DNA of 64,000 nt from a virus, in the IMG/VR virus record IMGVR_UViG_3300003332_000015, positions 1 through 64,000 of that record; one strand, given 5' to 3'. Both the position numbers and the translations under genes were made by a program. The notes under the pieces are model-generated. The model was not told where the DNA came from. It was given only the letters and a program-made list of their open reading frames with translations, and did not search any database. Positions 27,455-35,655 of the stretch are shown here, piece by piece. The stretch's first letter is position 1, and every line of letters starts with the position of its first letter.

Positions 27455-28081
27455 TTTTTTGTCCTGTAATGTTTTTTTTACTTTCTCAGATATTTTTCTT
27501 TTAGTTTCTTCAGAATGTTTTTTATCTTTCATTCCTTTACTTTTACTAGGGTTCTCTTTATGAGATTTTGACATTTTTCTTTTAGTTTCAATATTATGAG
27601 TATTTCCATAATTAGCATTATTTTTTCCTTTTTGAGTTATAGACATTTTTTTTCTAGTCTCATCACTACGCTTTTGACCTCTATTAGATTCTGCTCTTTT
27701 TCTTCTAGTTTCAACAGATTGCTTTATTTTTATTTTTCTACCTTTATTTGCTTTCCCTATTTTCTTTTTAGTTTCTTCAGTGTGTTTCATTTCTTTTTTT
27801 AACTGTTCATATTGTTTAGATGTTAACTTATTTTTATATTTAGTAAATCCACACATCATATAAAAAGCTTGAGTCATTTGTTTTCCGTAAACTTTCCATA
27901 ACATTAAGTGGGCTATATAATGCTCACGTGCTGTTAAAATAATTAAGTTTTCATCTTCATCAGAACCGCCCAAACTTTTGTGTATAATATGATGATTTTC
28001 TGTGTAAACATTTTTTGGGATTGTTCTTAATTTTCTTGAAGATATAAAATTGTCGTATCTGATTTTATAAAGGTTATTCAT
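27443..28081 (-). CDS. HNH homing endonuclease with NUMOD3 repeats, 212 aa
   Basis: The N-terminal HNH domain reads TENHHIIHKSLGGSDEDEN then LIILTAREHYIAHLML. Residues ~110-205 are Lys-rich NUMOD3-type DNA-binding repeats (SVETRRKRAESNRGQKRS; SDETRKKMSITQKGKNN; NIETKRKMSKSHKEN). It is inserted between the tail chaperone and the tape measure. The leader contains a promoter motif (28129-28140), a small hairpin and AGGAG; further upstream is a structured element (28151-28207) shared with two other HNH genes. Confidence 0.9.
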   Translation of the reverse strand: MNNLYKIRYDNFISSRKLRTIPKNVYTENHHIIHKSLGGSDEDENLIILTAREHYIAHLMLWKVYGKQMTQAFYMMCGFTKYKNKLTSKQYEQLKKEMKHTEETKKKIGKANKGRKIKIKQSVETRRKRAESNRGQKRSDETRKKMSITQKGKNNANYGNTHNIETKRKMSKSHKENPSKSKGMKDKKHSEETKRKISEKVKKTLQDKKLLI

Positions 28082-28128
28082 TAGAAACTCCTATAATTTT
28101 TAACTTTTAAGAGTCGGGAAACTCTACA

Positions 28129-28140
28129 TTATATTAGTAA
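28129..28140 (-). promoter_or_regulatory. Late-promoter motif for HNH gene
   Basis: Minus-strand TTACTAATATAA, about 48 bases before the HNH start. A small hairpin (GAGT/ACTC arms, 28111-28124) would lie at the 5' end of the RNA. Confidence 0.6.
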
Positions 28141-28150
28141 AAGAAGAATT

Positions 28151-28207
28151 AAAGGTTAGATATAGGGAGTTATTCTATATCAGCAGGTTCCCGCCTGTTG
28201 TCCCTTT
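28151..28207 (-). ncRNA. Conserved three-stem RNA element upstream of HNH gene, copy 1
   Basis: Minus-strand RNA could fold into an outer stem (28151-28155 with 28203-28207), a hairpin CAGG/CCTG (28184-28187 with 28194-28197) and a second hairpin (28159-28165 with 28175-28181). The same order, with different paired bases but the shared hairpin form CARG-loop-AACYTG and a following CTAAC, occurs at 36728-36793 and 40297-40357. It may be a terminator, a regulator or part of the mobile unit. Confidence 0.45.
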
Positions 28208-28216
28208 TTATTTAAT

Positions 28217-29315
28217 TTATTTTTTATTTTTTTCCTTCATAACTTTTTTTAAATAGTTTAGTCTATTTCTAATAATATGACTAGGCATCTTCATATAGTC
28301 TTCATAAGTATCAGAAAAACTACTATAACAAAGAGTACTAATCATTTGATTAAAAATATTAAGGGTCCATGGACGGTAAGAAATCCATAAATCGAAAAAG
28401 GAAACTCCGAGTTATGTCTTCACCTGTTAAAGGTGATTTCACTTTGATTTCATGTTCTATACCAAACTTCACATTATCTTTTAAGTAAGTATTATAGTCT
28501 TTCCATACTGTTAAAGGTATTGTAGAATACTCTTCAATAGCTTCTTCAGCACTAACATCAACTTCATCAATTTGACTTATTAATTGTATCTGTTGTTGCC
28601 TAGCAAAAAACTTTAATCTTTCAATTTGATACTTTTTAAACTTTCTCATTTTAGAAGGAGATATCTTATAATCTAAAGGTTTCCCTTGTTCCATAAGAAA
28701 TTCATTATGTTTTAATTGTTGTTCTAATTCAGAGTATTCATCTTCCTCTTCAATAAACTTATCTTCAGTTAATTCTTTTGCTATTAAAGTTTGTCCTATC
28801 CTAGGTAAAATAAAACCGTATGTTCTACCATCAGACTCATCAGTAATAGTTATAGGAGTATTTAAACTAGATAACATTTTAGTTTTTATTTGAGAAGTTC
28901 TTATTGATACTACTAATTTTTCACCACCAGTAGATAGAGCATCTTGTCTTTTTTTAGATACTGTTTTAAGTTCTTCTTCTGTTGGCATATAAGGATACTC
29001 TAAGTAATCTTGCCAAAAGTTAAAATAAATGTTTAACATTATTTCTTCTATGTCTTGTTCATGTAAAGTACTAGCATCAACATCCTCATAAATCATGTTA
29101 TTTAATACTGTTAGTAATGATTCAAGAATAGTGTCCTCAGTAGACATTGCTAGATCAAGAGCATCTTGTCCTGAATAGTTTCTTACATGTATTTTAGAAG
29201 GATAACCTAGTTGACCATTAGAACTTAATTTAATAGGTAAATAACTTTTAGGTATCCCTTTACTTTTTTCTTTTTTAATTACTTTTTTTTCATCTCCAAC
29301 AAAAATATCACTCAT
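28217..29315 (-). CDS. Predicted +1 frameshift product of tail chaperone (GT-like), 365 aa
   Basis: In the +1 frame, a stretch open from just after a stop near 28405 continues past the normal stop at 28359 to 28217. It reads DLWISYRPWTLNIFNQM then ISTLCYSSFSDTYEDYMKM. The likely slip site is CTT TTT CGA at 28400-28392: tRNA-Phe on TTT can re-pair with TTC while the Arg codon CGA waits. The product would keep 307 residues and gain 58. Tail chaperones upstream of tape measures in many phages use such recoding (lambda G/GT uses -1), so position supports it. An independent 42-codon ORF from an ATG at 28345 is the alternative. Confidence 0.55.
28359..29315 (-). CDS. Tail assembly chaperone (G-like) / gp26-like, 318 aa
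   Basis: This unframeshifted protein lies between the tube genes and the tape measure. It is helical and acidic (SGQDALDLAMSTEDTILESL; STLHEQDIEEIMLNIYFNFW), with a Lys-rich N-terminus and a central EEDEYSELEQQLKHNEFLM. T4-like baseplate-hub or chaperone proteins of this type begin with the same mention of LPSxG-like linkers, but a firm family is not visible. The gene's 3' end overlaps an open +1 frame. Confidence 0.65.
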   Translation of the reverse strand: MSDIFVGDEKKVIKKEKSKGIPKSYLPIKLSSNGQLGYPSKIHVRNYSGQDALDLAMSTEDTILESLLTVLNNMIYEDVDASTLHEQDIEEIMLNIYFNFWQDYLEYPYMPTEEELKTVSKKRQDALSTGGEKLVVSIRTSQIKTKMLSSLNTPITITDESDGRTYGFILPRIGQTLIAKELTEDKFIEEEDEYSELEQQLKHNEFLMEQGKPLDYKISPSKMRKFKKYQIERLKFFARQQQIQLISQIDEVDVSAEEAIEEYSTIPLTVWKDYNTYLKDNVKFGIEHEIKVKSPLTGEDITRSFLFRFMDFLPSMDP

Positions 29316-29336
29316 TTTTATATCCTTTATTTATTT

Positions 29337-29876
29337 TTATACTATAGGTATTGGTACAGCACTACTTCTAATTATTTGATCAACTGTAAAATTGCATATT
29401 ACAGTTTTATTTTCACTTGTATCATATGTTAAATCTATATTTTCAATTCCTGTTATCATCATATTCATAAATCTATATGAATATGTACTTTCACCATTAG
29501 TAGGAATTAATATATCTGATCTCGTATATTTAAAGAAAGTTACTGTTGCTTGTTTAACATAACTTCCGCCTGTTTTAAATTTACGAGTCTTTTGATCATA
29601 AATATTACCCATCCATTTTTCCATAAATTTCATAACAGTGAAATCAGCTGTTTCATTAAACTCTATAGAAAAGTCCTCTTCAGGTTCAAATTTCATTAGT
29701 ACTTTATGACCACTATTTCTAGTTTCTGTTTCAAATTTTAAAAGAGGTATAGTAGTACTTTTAATGAGAAATCTAATACTAGGTTCATCATCAAAATAAA
29801 ATTCCCATAAATTAGGATTCCAATATTCTTTCTGTAATTCAAACAATGTTTCATTAATAGGTTTAAAAAATGCCAA
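29337..29876 (-). CDS. Tail tube paralogue (gp19-like), 179 aa, TTG start
   Basis: The layout matches tail tube proteins: NLWEFYFDDEPSIRFLIKST near residue 20, LKFETETRNSGHKVLM, and a C-terminal GIENIDLTYDTSENKTVICN. The only suitable start is TTG at 29876, 8 bases after AGGAGG. That ribosome binding site lies in the 3' arm of a hairpin (29882-29920) whose loop holds the late-promoter motif. A second tube-like gene at 30377 suggests one copy builds the tube and the other an end or baseplate-proximal ring. Confidence 0.75.
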   Translation of the reverse strand: MAFFKPINETLFELQKEYWNPNLWEFYFDDEPSIRFLIKSTTIPLLKFETETRNSGHKVLMKFEPEEDFSIEFNETADFTVMKFMEKWMGNIYDQKTRKFKTGGSYVKQATVTFFKYTRSDILIPTNGESTYSYRFMNMMITGIENIDLTYDTSENKTVICNFTVDQIIRSSAVPIPIV

Positions 29877-29881
29877 AATAA

Positions 29882-29920
29882 AACCCTCCTATTATTATAT
29901 TAGTAATAATACAGAGGGTT
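29882..29920 (-). terminator. Hairpin with promoter in loop and ribosome binding site in stem
   Basis: Two stacked stems: 29882-29888 with 29914-29920 and 29890-29897 with 29904-29911, separated by two-base internal loops. On the minus strand it follows the 29955-30365 gene and precedes TTTTATTTT. GGAGGG in the descending arm is the ribosome binding site of the tube paralogue. Confidence 0.65.
29894..29906 (-). promoter_or_regulatory. Late-promoter motif inside hairpin
   Basis: Exact minus-strand TTACTAATATAAT between the arms of the 29882-29920 hairpin; it would start RNA lacking the 5' arm. Confidence 0.65.
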
Positions 29921-29954
29921 CAAAACTTTTTATATAAACTTGTTTAAATAAACT

Positions 29955-30365
29955 TTATAACATGTTACTTGCTTTTTCTAAATACTCACATACACCCATT
30001 AAAATCTCTTCACGTATAGTATTATCAACTAGTAGATCTTCAACTCCCATATCAACTGCAAAACCTATATCTTGAGCTAAGTCATATGGAGACATAGGAC
30101 CATAAAGTGCTAAGTTAGAAATTCCTGTAGATATTGGACTAAGTTTTCTAATATCAAAATTCTCATCTAATATTTTTATCTTGTCACCTTTCTCAAGAAT
30201 GGTATTCCCAATAGGAGTGTCTTGTGTAATCTCAATAGTAAGACTATCTTCTTTCTTTTTATCTTTCTTACCAACTTTTTTCTTACACGATACACAATAC
30301 CCAGTCTGTATTAGATACTTACTACCACAGTCAGGACATTTTGCTGTTTTACTTGCTTCTCTCAT
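29955..30365 (-). CDS. Zinc-ribbon protein with GDKI capsid-tag module, 136 aa
   Basis: Residues 10-27 form a four-Cys zinc ribbon (CPDC...CVSC). After a Lys-rich linker, residues 42-68 carry the recurring module (LTIEITQDTPIGNTILEKG then DKIKILDE), ending in L-D-E, which fits the T4-type prohead protease rule. The remaining ~68 residues (SPISTGISNLALYGPM; AQDIGFAVDMGVEDLLV) are helical and would be the mature portion. It lies between two tail tube genes, an odd place for a head protein, so it looks like a separately acquired cargo gene. Function unknown. Confidence 0.7.
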   Translation of the reverse strand: MREASKTAKCPDCGSKYLIQTGYCVSCKKKVGKKDKKKEDSLTIEITQDTPIGNTILEKGDKIKILDENFDIRKLSPISTGISNLALYGPMSPYDLAQDIGFAVDMGVEDLLVDNTIREEILMGVCEYLEKASNML

Positions 30366-30376
30366 AATATTTTTCC

Positions 30377-30898
30377 TTAAATTATGTTATCATCTAATGC
30401 TAAGAAACCAAAAGTTACATTAACAATAATTGGATCACCACTACTATAATCAAAACTAATGTCTCCAACTGTCATTGGAAAACAACCTTTAAAATTCCAA
30501 CTACCAAAACCTGGTATAGGAATATTCTCTGGAGTAACTGCCCAAACTGTCATGTTTACTCTGTTGTTTGAAAGTACATTATCAGGAGCAATAACTCCTG
30601 TATAACTATTTGCTACTTTATTTTTCCAAGCTACTAACCCTTTATATACAAGCCAGTTTCTATCAACTCTTAAATCAAAACTAAATTCATTCGGTGCTTC
30701 AATCTTACCAGAAGGTTTTGTGATCTTCTGTGTTTTATGATGAACCTCATAAGTACTCGTCCCTGTTGCAGGAACAGTAAAGTTTTGAATTCTTAAAAGA
30801 GTAGAAGTAATGTCGTCTATAAATGCTATAGGTTCAATTGATACATCAAATAAATTCGATAGTGCATCATCCCCCATTTGATAAATTTTATCTACCAT
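30377..30898 (-). CDS. 19: Tail tube protein (gp19-like), 173 aa
   Basis: Downstream of the sheath, as in T4. Tube signatures: NLFDVSIEPIAFIDDI at the start, ATGTSTYEVHHKTQKITKPS, PNEFSFDLRVDRNWLVYKGL, and a C-terminal FPMTVGDISFDYSSGDPI followed by VNVTFGFLAL. Hexameric rings of this protein stack to form the inner tube through which DNA passes. A degenerate promoter motif lies at 30923-30935. Confidence 0.85.
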   Translation of the reverse strand: MVDKIYQMGDDALSNLFDVSIEPIAFIDDITSTLLRIQNFTVPATGTSTYEVHHKTQKITKPSGKIEAPNEFSFDLRVDRNWLVYKGLVAWKNKVANSYTGVIAPDNVLSNNRVNMTVWAVTPENIPIPGFGSWNFKGCFPMTVGDISFDYSSGDPIIVNVTFGFLALDDNII

Positions 30899-31839
30899 TA
30901 GTATATCTCCTTATTCTGTATATTAATATTAGTAAAAATTTCATCAAAAGGAATATTTTTATTTTGTTTTATTCTTAAAAAAGTATAATCCTTTAATTCA
31001 TTACTACTCATAATTTTATTTTGTCGTTCTTGGTCTTTCTTTTTAAGTTGACCTTTTGCTGTAAAATGGTATGACTCATCCCATTCCATAATTAATTTTA
31101 AATCATTATTAACATAATCTAAAAAATATCTATCTTTAGTACAGTACTCTTTACCTTTATTTCCGTATTGTCCATTGGTGTTTAATCTTTCATCAAAGTA
31201 ATCAAAAAATTCACAAGCGTAATGATTAAAACGTCCACCACCTTTAAGGTTAAGTTTTCGTTCCTTAGCTTTTTTTATACCCGATATTTCCTCATAAGTT
31301 TTACCTTTTTTGGCTTTACTCATTTTAAGTTTTATTTCTTGTGCTTTTTCAGAACCATACTCTTCTTCCATAGATACACCTTTTCTTTTAGTGTTTCTAC
31401 CAAAAAGAGTTTTGGAAATTTTATTACGAACCTCTAATTTTTTAGCTGAATTATTTTTACCTTTTTGTCTTTCAGACTGTTTTCTTTTAAATTCTTCTGT
31501 GTGTTTAGGGACTTTTATTAATCCTTGTTCCCTTAAACTAGTTTTATATTCTTCAGTACAAATTCTTGAACAAGTTTTATAATATCCTATTTTATAACTT
31601 TCATATACTACATTACCTTGACCACAAATTAAACATTTTTTATTTGTTTTTATATCATTAAGTATACAATAAATTCTCTCACCTATTCTTGATTCACTAG
31701 ATAAAAAATGAGTTTCTTTATAAATTTCTTTTAGTCTTTCTTCAAAATTATTTCGTAAATATTTAGGGAGACCTGCATTGATACTCCCTGTTCGAGTAAA
31801 AGTATGTTTATCTGTTAAAAGAAACTCTTTAATAGTCAC
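30898..31839 (-). CDS. PD-(D/E)XK-type homing endonuclease with zinc finger, 313 aa
   Basis: A zinc-finger-like region (C69, C72, C90, C94) precedes NUMOD3-like basic repeats (residues ~110-185). The C-terminal domain has RYFLDYVNNDLKLIMEWDES: D241, then E252-x-D254, the spacing of Vsr/PD-(D/E)XK nucleases. The 48594-49667 protein has the same architecture. It starts with GTG at 31839, overlaps the tube start at its end, and is inserted cleanly between sheath and tube genes. Confidence 0.8.
   Translation of the reverse strand: MTIKEFLLTDKHTFTRTGSINAGLPKYLRNNFEERLKEIYKETHFLSSESRIGERIYCILNDIKTNKKCLICGQGNVVYESYKIGYYKTCSRICTEEYKTSLREQGLIKVPKHTEEFKRKQSERQKGKNNSAKKLEVRNKISKTLFGRNTKRKGVSMEEEYGSEKAQEIKLKMSKAKKGKTYEEISGIKKAKERKLNLKGGGRFNHYACEFFDYFDERLNTNGQYGNKGKEYCTKDRYFLDYVNNDLKLIMEWDESYHFTAKGQLKKKDQERQNKIMSSNELKDYTFLRIKQNKNIPFDEIFTNINIQNKEIY
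30923..30935 (-). promoter_or_regulatory. Degenerate late-promoter motif
   Basis: Minus-strand TTACTAATATTAA, inside the end of the endonuclease gene and 25 bases before the tube start. Confidence 0.45.
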
Positions 31840-31842
31840 TTA

Positions 31843-33384
31843 CTATACGCCTATGACTTCACTCAAAATGGTGGTCTGTCCCACATTTACGAATTCAAGT
31901 ACTATTCTTTCTGAATAAGGTGTTACTTGTATTCCAAGTGTATAAACAAATTTTCTAGCTGCTCTAGCTGCTCCGTCATTATTGTTTAAATCACATTGGA
32001 TAATATAATCTGATAAAAGACCCGATGCTAAAATAGGATCCATTAAAGTTTCACCTTTTGAAACAGCTAGTCTTCTATGTAATTCGTCATTAAGTTTTAC
32101 TATTTGATAAGTAAGTACACCTTTTAACATGTTAGAAATAATATAATCAAAAAGTCTTGCATGAGCAATCCAACTTGTATCTGATAATGAAAGAGGTGAT
32201 TGTGCTGTTCTTTGTGATGTTATCATAACACCATAACTTGCATACTGTACAATAGGATTTATTCCAGCTTCATCTAATGATTGTAGAGTTGCCTCACTAG
32301 GATCGTATTCCATCTGTACAATACCAGCACCTAATTGTCCACCATGTTTATTTTCATCGATCCATGCTGGAGCACCACCATTAAATATATTTGTCATCTG
32401 TGCATATTTTACACCAACTCTTCCAATTAAAGAAGTCCAAAAGTATGAGTTGTTATAAGTGTCTTTTACTTTTGCATGATTCCAATAAAAAGCTAATCCT
32501 TTATTATTTATACTAAAACCATCTTTAGTTGTAATAGAAGATGCCGCATCTGAACCTGCTGGTAAAGCTAAAATATAAGAAGCATACTTTTGGTATGTAC
32601 TTCTTAATGTATCAAACAAAGCTTCTACACCAGCTATTGCTGTAGGATCCATAAATATGTCTGCTTTATATGTATTTGACTGTTGAAAAAATGCCCAACC
32701 TAATGTTAACTCAGTTATTGTAATTGTTGCACCTCTGGCTCCATCTGAAAAAGCAACTTCAGCAGTGTCGTCAGTAAAAGATGTTATTGCTGATAGTGGA
32801 TTAACTACTGCTTGAATATAATCATCACCATCTAATACATCTAATATATATATATTTTTTCCAAATCCATCTTTTGCTCCTACTACTAAAGACACATCAT
32901 ATGTTTCTATTAATACACTATCTTTATATAACTTTATAGTAAAAACCGAATTAGTATCATTATAAGATACTAATACACCTAAGTCATCTACATATGGACT
33001 AGCTGCTGCAATAACGAAATGGTCTGTTACTAATGGAAAAGTAAAATCTTCAATTGTTGAAGGATCTTCACCTGCACCAAAAACTGCTGATCCAGCATCA
33101 GATACTAAAACTCCACCTAATAATGCTGTTGCATCGTAAGGAGCTGATATCCATAAACCTGACTGTTTGTTATACTGTATTGCTTCCCATACATCAGGGT
33201 AAGCTACAGATGGTTTACCAAATAAATCAATTATTCTTTTTTCTTGACCGGCATCTACGAAGATAGGAGTAGCTCCCCCTTTCCCGGCTCTTATTGTCAT
33301 TGCACCAACAGATCCTTCTGTACCAATTACGGTAGAAGACTTGTCTATTTTGTCAACTGTTAATCTCCAACTATTTGAAGGCAT
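31843..33384 (-). CDS. 18: Tail sheath protein (gp18-like), 513 aa
   Basis: Sheath features: the N-terminal TSVIGT-like strand (KSSTVIGTEGSVGAMTIRA), VDAGQEKRIIDLFGKPSVAY and GLWISAPYDATALLGGVLV near residues 50-95, and the conserved C-terminal helical domain (HARLFDYIISNMLKGVLTYQ; LASGLLSDYIIQCDLNNND; FVYTLGIQVTPYSERIVLEF). The sheath contracts to drive the tube through the envelope. The leader has an 11-bp inverted repeat built around the promoter motif, directly next to the AAAGGAG ribosome binding site. Confidence 0.9.
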   Translation of the reverse strand: MPSNSWRLTVDKIDKSSTVIGTEGSVGAMTIRAGKGGATPIFVDAGQEKRIIDLFGKPSVAYPDVWEAIQYNKQSGLWISAPYDATALLGGVLVSDAGSAVFGAGEDPSTIEDFTFPLVTDHFVIAAASPYVDDLGVLVSYNDTNSVFTIKLYKDSVLIETYDVSLVVGAKDGFGKNIYILDVLDGDDYIQAVVNPLSAITSFTDDTAEVAFSDGARGATITITELTLGWAFFQQSNTYKADIFMDPTAIAGVEALFDTLRSTYQKYASYILALPAGSDAASSITTKDGFSINNKGLAFYWNHAKVKDTYNNSYFWTSLIGRVGVKYAQMTNIFNGGAPAWIDENKHGGQLGAGIVQMEYDPSEATLQSLDEAGINPIVQYASYGVMITSQRTAQSPLSLSDTSWIAHARLFDYIISNMLKGVLTYQIVKLNDELHRRLAVSKGETLMDPILASGLLSDYIIQCDLNNNDGAARAARKFVYTLGIQVTPYSERIVLEFVNVGQTTILSEVIGV

Positions 33385-33397
33385 TGTATATTTCTCC

Positions 33398-33437
33398 TTT
33401 ACTAATATTTTTTATATTGTGTTATTATATTAGTAAA
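33398..33437 (-). repeat. Inverted repeat around sheath promoter
   Basis: TTTACTAATAT and its exact complement (33427-33437 and 33398-33408, 11 bp) can pair in long transcripts. The 5' arm on the minus strand is the promoter motif itself and the 3' arm runs into AAAGGAG, the sheath ribosome binding site. Confidence 0.65.
33424..33436 (-). promoter_or_regulatory. Late-promoter motif for sheath
   Basis: Exact minus-strand TTACTAATATAAT, 39 bases before the sheath ATG. Confidence 0.65.
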
Positions 33438-33451
33438 CAAATTGTTAATTT

Positions 33452-34153
33452 TTAGAAGTCTAACTCAACTTCATCAGTTAAATGATTAATTACAAATTCT
33501 AAAGCTTCATCATAATTATCAGTATCAAAATTATATGCTGAAGCAAAATTAAATACTAATGTTTCTGGTATAGTGATATCTGTATTTGCTATTAAATTAA
33601 ATGTTTCTATCTCTATATCTAAAGAAGAAGAATGTATCTTATTTCTTTCTAACCAATCGTTCTCATTATATTGTGGTTCAAATGACATTCCTGTATAACT
33701 TAAATGAGCTGCATATGAAACATCTTCGACATCAACAGTTACATAAGGTGCTAAAATAGTTTTATTATTTGCATCCCATGTTACATTTGTAAAAGCATAT
33801 TTATTATCAAAAGAAGTGTGTGACCAAAAAGATACATCATAACTTAAAACCATTGGAGCAAATCTTATTTTAGTTTCTAAAGCATCAATATAAACACCAG
33901 TACTATAAGCTCCAGGATGCCATCTTGAGGCATGACCTAAGTCTATATCTTTGAGTTTAAAATTTAAAAATGGTAATTCTAAATTACCTTTGTTTTGATC
34001 ACTTCGTTTTCTAAAAGCATACTCATTAGAAGAGTATATAACACGAGTTTGGTCTCCTCCAAAAAACATATTTGCAAAATGTGTTATTAAAGTAAGATCA
34101 ACCGCATATATAGTATTTAAAAAACTAGGATCATCATAATATCTTTGTGCCAT
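33452..34153 (-). CDS. Tail completion/terminator protein candidate, 233 aa
   Basis: Encoded just before the sheath. It has mixed alpha/beta character (LNTIYAVDLTLITHFANMF; ALETKIRFAPMVLSYDVSF; LDIEIETFNLIANTDITI) and an acidic C-terminus (EFVINHLTDEVELDF). In T4-like clusters the proteins that complete the tail top (gp3, gp15) sit near the sheath; this is the basis of the call. No family motif could be confirmed. Confidence 0.6.
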   Translation of the reverse strand: MAQRYYDDPSFLNTIYAVDLTLITHFANMFFGGDQTRVIYSSNEYAFRKRSDQNKGNLELPFLNFKLKDIDLGHASRWHPGAYSTGVYIDALETKIRFAPMVLSYDVSFWSHTSFDNKYAFTNVTWDANNKTILAPYVTVDVEDVSYAAHLSYTGMSFEPQYNENDWLERNKIHSSSLDIEIETFNLIANTDITIPETLVFNFASAYNFDTDNYDEALEFVINHLTDEVELDF

Positions 34154-34171
34154 TGTTTACCTTAAAATAAT

Positions 34172-34510
34172 TTATATTCTTACCTTATCAAGAGTATAAA
34201 TAAAATGAGCTATTAATTCTTCTTTAGCTTCTTTTATCATATCATTTATATTTCTATGACCAAATTCTTTAGCATCTGCATCAGTAAAATTTTGTTTTGT
34301 CTTATATGAATACTGACCAAAAGCTAACATAATATTCTGTATATGTTCAACAACAGAAACATTGTTATCATCATACATTAAATAAATAAATTCTTCTTTA
34401 AGTTTTTTTGATTCTGTAAGAATTTTTATTTTGTCCCCAGGTTCAAGAATGTTTTCACCTATTTTAATTTCTTGTGTTATTTCAATTAAATCTTTATCAA
34501 CTTTTCTCAT
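34172..34510 (-). CDS. Small protein with N-terminal GDKI capsid-tag module, 112 aa
   Basis: Residues 8-33 carry the shared module (LIEITQEIKIGENILEPGD, then KIKILTE) directly after the start MRKVDKD. It ends in L-T-E. The remainder (residues 34-112) is helical and charged (SVVEHIQNIMLAFGQYSYK; NINDMIKEAKEELIAHFIY). If the module is cut off by the prohead protease, about 79 residues would be packaged. Degenerate promoter motif at 34523-34534 and AAGGAG precede the start. Confidence 0.7.
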   Translation of the reverse strand: MRKVDKDLIEITQEIKIGENILEPGDKIKILTESKKLKEEFIYLMYDDNNVSVVEHIQNIMLAFGQYSYKTKQNFTDADAKEFGHRNINDMIKEAKEELIAHFIYTLDKVRI

Positions 34511-34522
34511 TATAATCTCCTT

Positions 34523-34534
34523 ACTATATTAGTA
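34523..34534 (-). promoter_or_regulatory. Degenerate late-promoter motif
   Basis: Minus-strand TACTAATATAGT followed at once by AAGGAG for the 34172-34510 gene. TACTA/TAGTA can form a tiny 5-bp stem. The motif overlaps the 3' end of the 34529-35065 gene. Confidence 0.45.
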
Positions 34535-35065
34535 TTTAAATATTGTGTATCCTACACTAACAGAAAAAGTAATATCTAAATTATAATAGATACCTATATT
34601 AAACTTTTCTAATATAATAGTATTTATACCTATTCCTATTGTTGGTAAGGAGTAAATTCCATCAGGATTATTATGTTTATAAGTTAGCATAGGACTAAGA
34701 GATATAATCTCTGTTTTCATAAACTCTTTTAATTCTTTAGATAAGTCTGTAATACGTTTTTCAAGTACTTCTATATTTGGTAATAACTTGTCATCAATAC
34801 GTGTTGTAAGAGCATCTATGGTGTCTTGCTGTGTCAATGTGATGTCATACACTACATCATACTCTTCTTGTAATGTCTTATTATTGTCTAATGACTCACT
34901 TAAATTATCTTCAGCTTCCAAATATAAATTAGTCATTATGATGTAAGCATTTTTAAGATCAAAATAATCATTAGGTACACTTAATTCATACTCACCAATA
35001 TTAATAACTTCTTGTGTAAATACAAAAGAAGTTAAAAATATAAATAAAATTAAAAATTTTTTCAT
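34529..35065 (-). CDS. Exported coiled-coil protein with beta-rich C-terminus, 178 aa
   Basis: A clear signal peptide (MKKFLILFIFLTSFVFTQE) is followed by a coiled-coil (residues ~45-115: NLSESLDNNKTLQEEYDV, TRIDDKLLPNIEVLEKRI). The C-terminal 60 residues have alternating aromatic strands (GIGINTIILEKFNIGIYYNL; TFSVSVGYTIFKY), as in outer-membrane insertion. A lysis or envelope function (spanin-like) is possible together with the 35648-36001 protein, but no lipobox is present. Confidence 0.6.
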   Translation of the reverse strand: MKKFLILFIFLTSFVFTQEVINIGEYELSVPNDYFDLKNAYIIMTNLYLEAEDNLSESLDNNKTLQEEYDVVYDITLTQQDTIDALTTRIDDKLLPNIEVLEKRITDLSKELKEFMKTEIISLSPMLTYKHNNPDGIYSLPTIGIGINTIILEKFNIGIYYNLDITFSVSVGYTIFKY

Positions 35066-35655
35066 TATTGATTCTTATAACTGTCGTAAACAGAAAGACC
35101 AGTTCTTCTATATACTTCATCAGAAAAATCTTTCCATTGATCTTTGTCTTGAATATCTGTTATAAATTGTGTCCAACCCATATCAAGTAAAGCATCCCAT
35201 GCAACATCGTTATCTAATAAAACAGCTTCAAGTCTTTTAACATTACCAGCAGCTATATCAGTTATAACATAACCACTAAATCCTGAATTCCATTTAGCTT
35301 TTTCTTTTAGTATTTTAACTTTGTCACCTTTTTCTAAAATAAAACTACCAATTTTTATGTCTTCGGTAATTGTTATTAAATCTTCTTTTTTAATTTCTTT
35401 TTCAATTCTCATTATCTTTTCCTCCCACGGCATTCTTGGAAATGTATCTTTATAATCGACTACTTCATCCCACTCACAATTTCTTTTTAAAAACGATAGA
35501 ATAAGTCCTTTATTCCTATTTGCTTTTAAATCAATTACTGCTTTTCTTATTACTTTAGTATCATTACAATCAAAATTGTATACTCTTCCATTAATATTTA
35601 ATTTAAGTGAGTAATCTGTATAGACTAAAATATCTACATTAAATGGACTATCCAT
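35065..35655 (-). CDS. Protein with GDKI capsid-tag module; probable internal start at 35412
   Basis: The open frame starts at 35655 (MDSPFNVDILVYTDYSL), overlapping the previous gene, with a poor ribosome binding site. A second ATG at 35412 in the same frame has a strong GGGAGG 8 bases before it and opens MRIEKEIKKEDLITITEDI, just like the other tagged proteins; from it the module spans residues 12-37 and ends L-K-E. The C-terminal part (GYVITDIAAGNVKRLEAVLL; RRTGLSVYDSYKNQ) would be the mature protein. Either two nested products exist or an upstream domain has been fused on. Confidence 0.65.
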   Translation of the reverse strand: MDSPFNVDILVYTDYSLKLNINGRVYNFDCNDTKVIRKAVIDLKANRNKGLILSFLKRNCEWDEVVDYKDTFPRMPWEEKIMRIEKEIKKEDLITITEDIKIGSFILEKGDKVKILKEKAKWNSGFSGYVITDIAAGNVKRLEAVLLDNDVAWDALLDMGWTQFITDIQDKDQWKDFSDEVYRRTGLSVYDSYKNQ

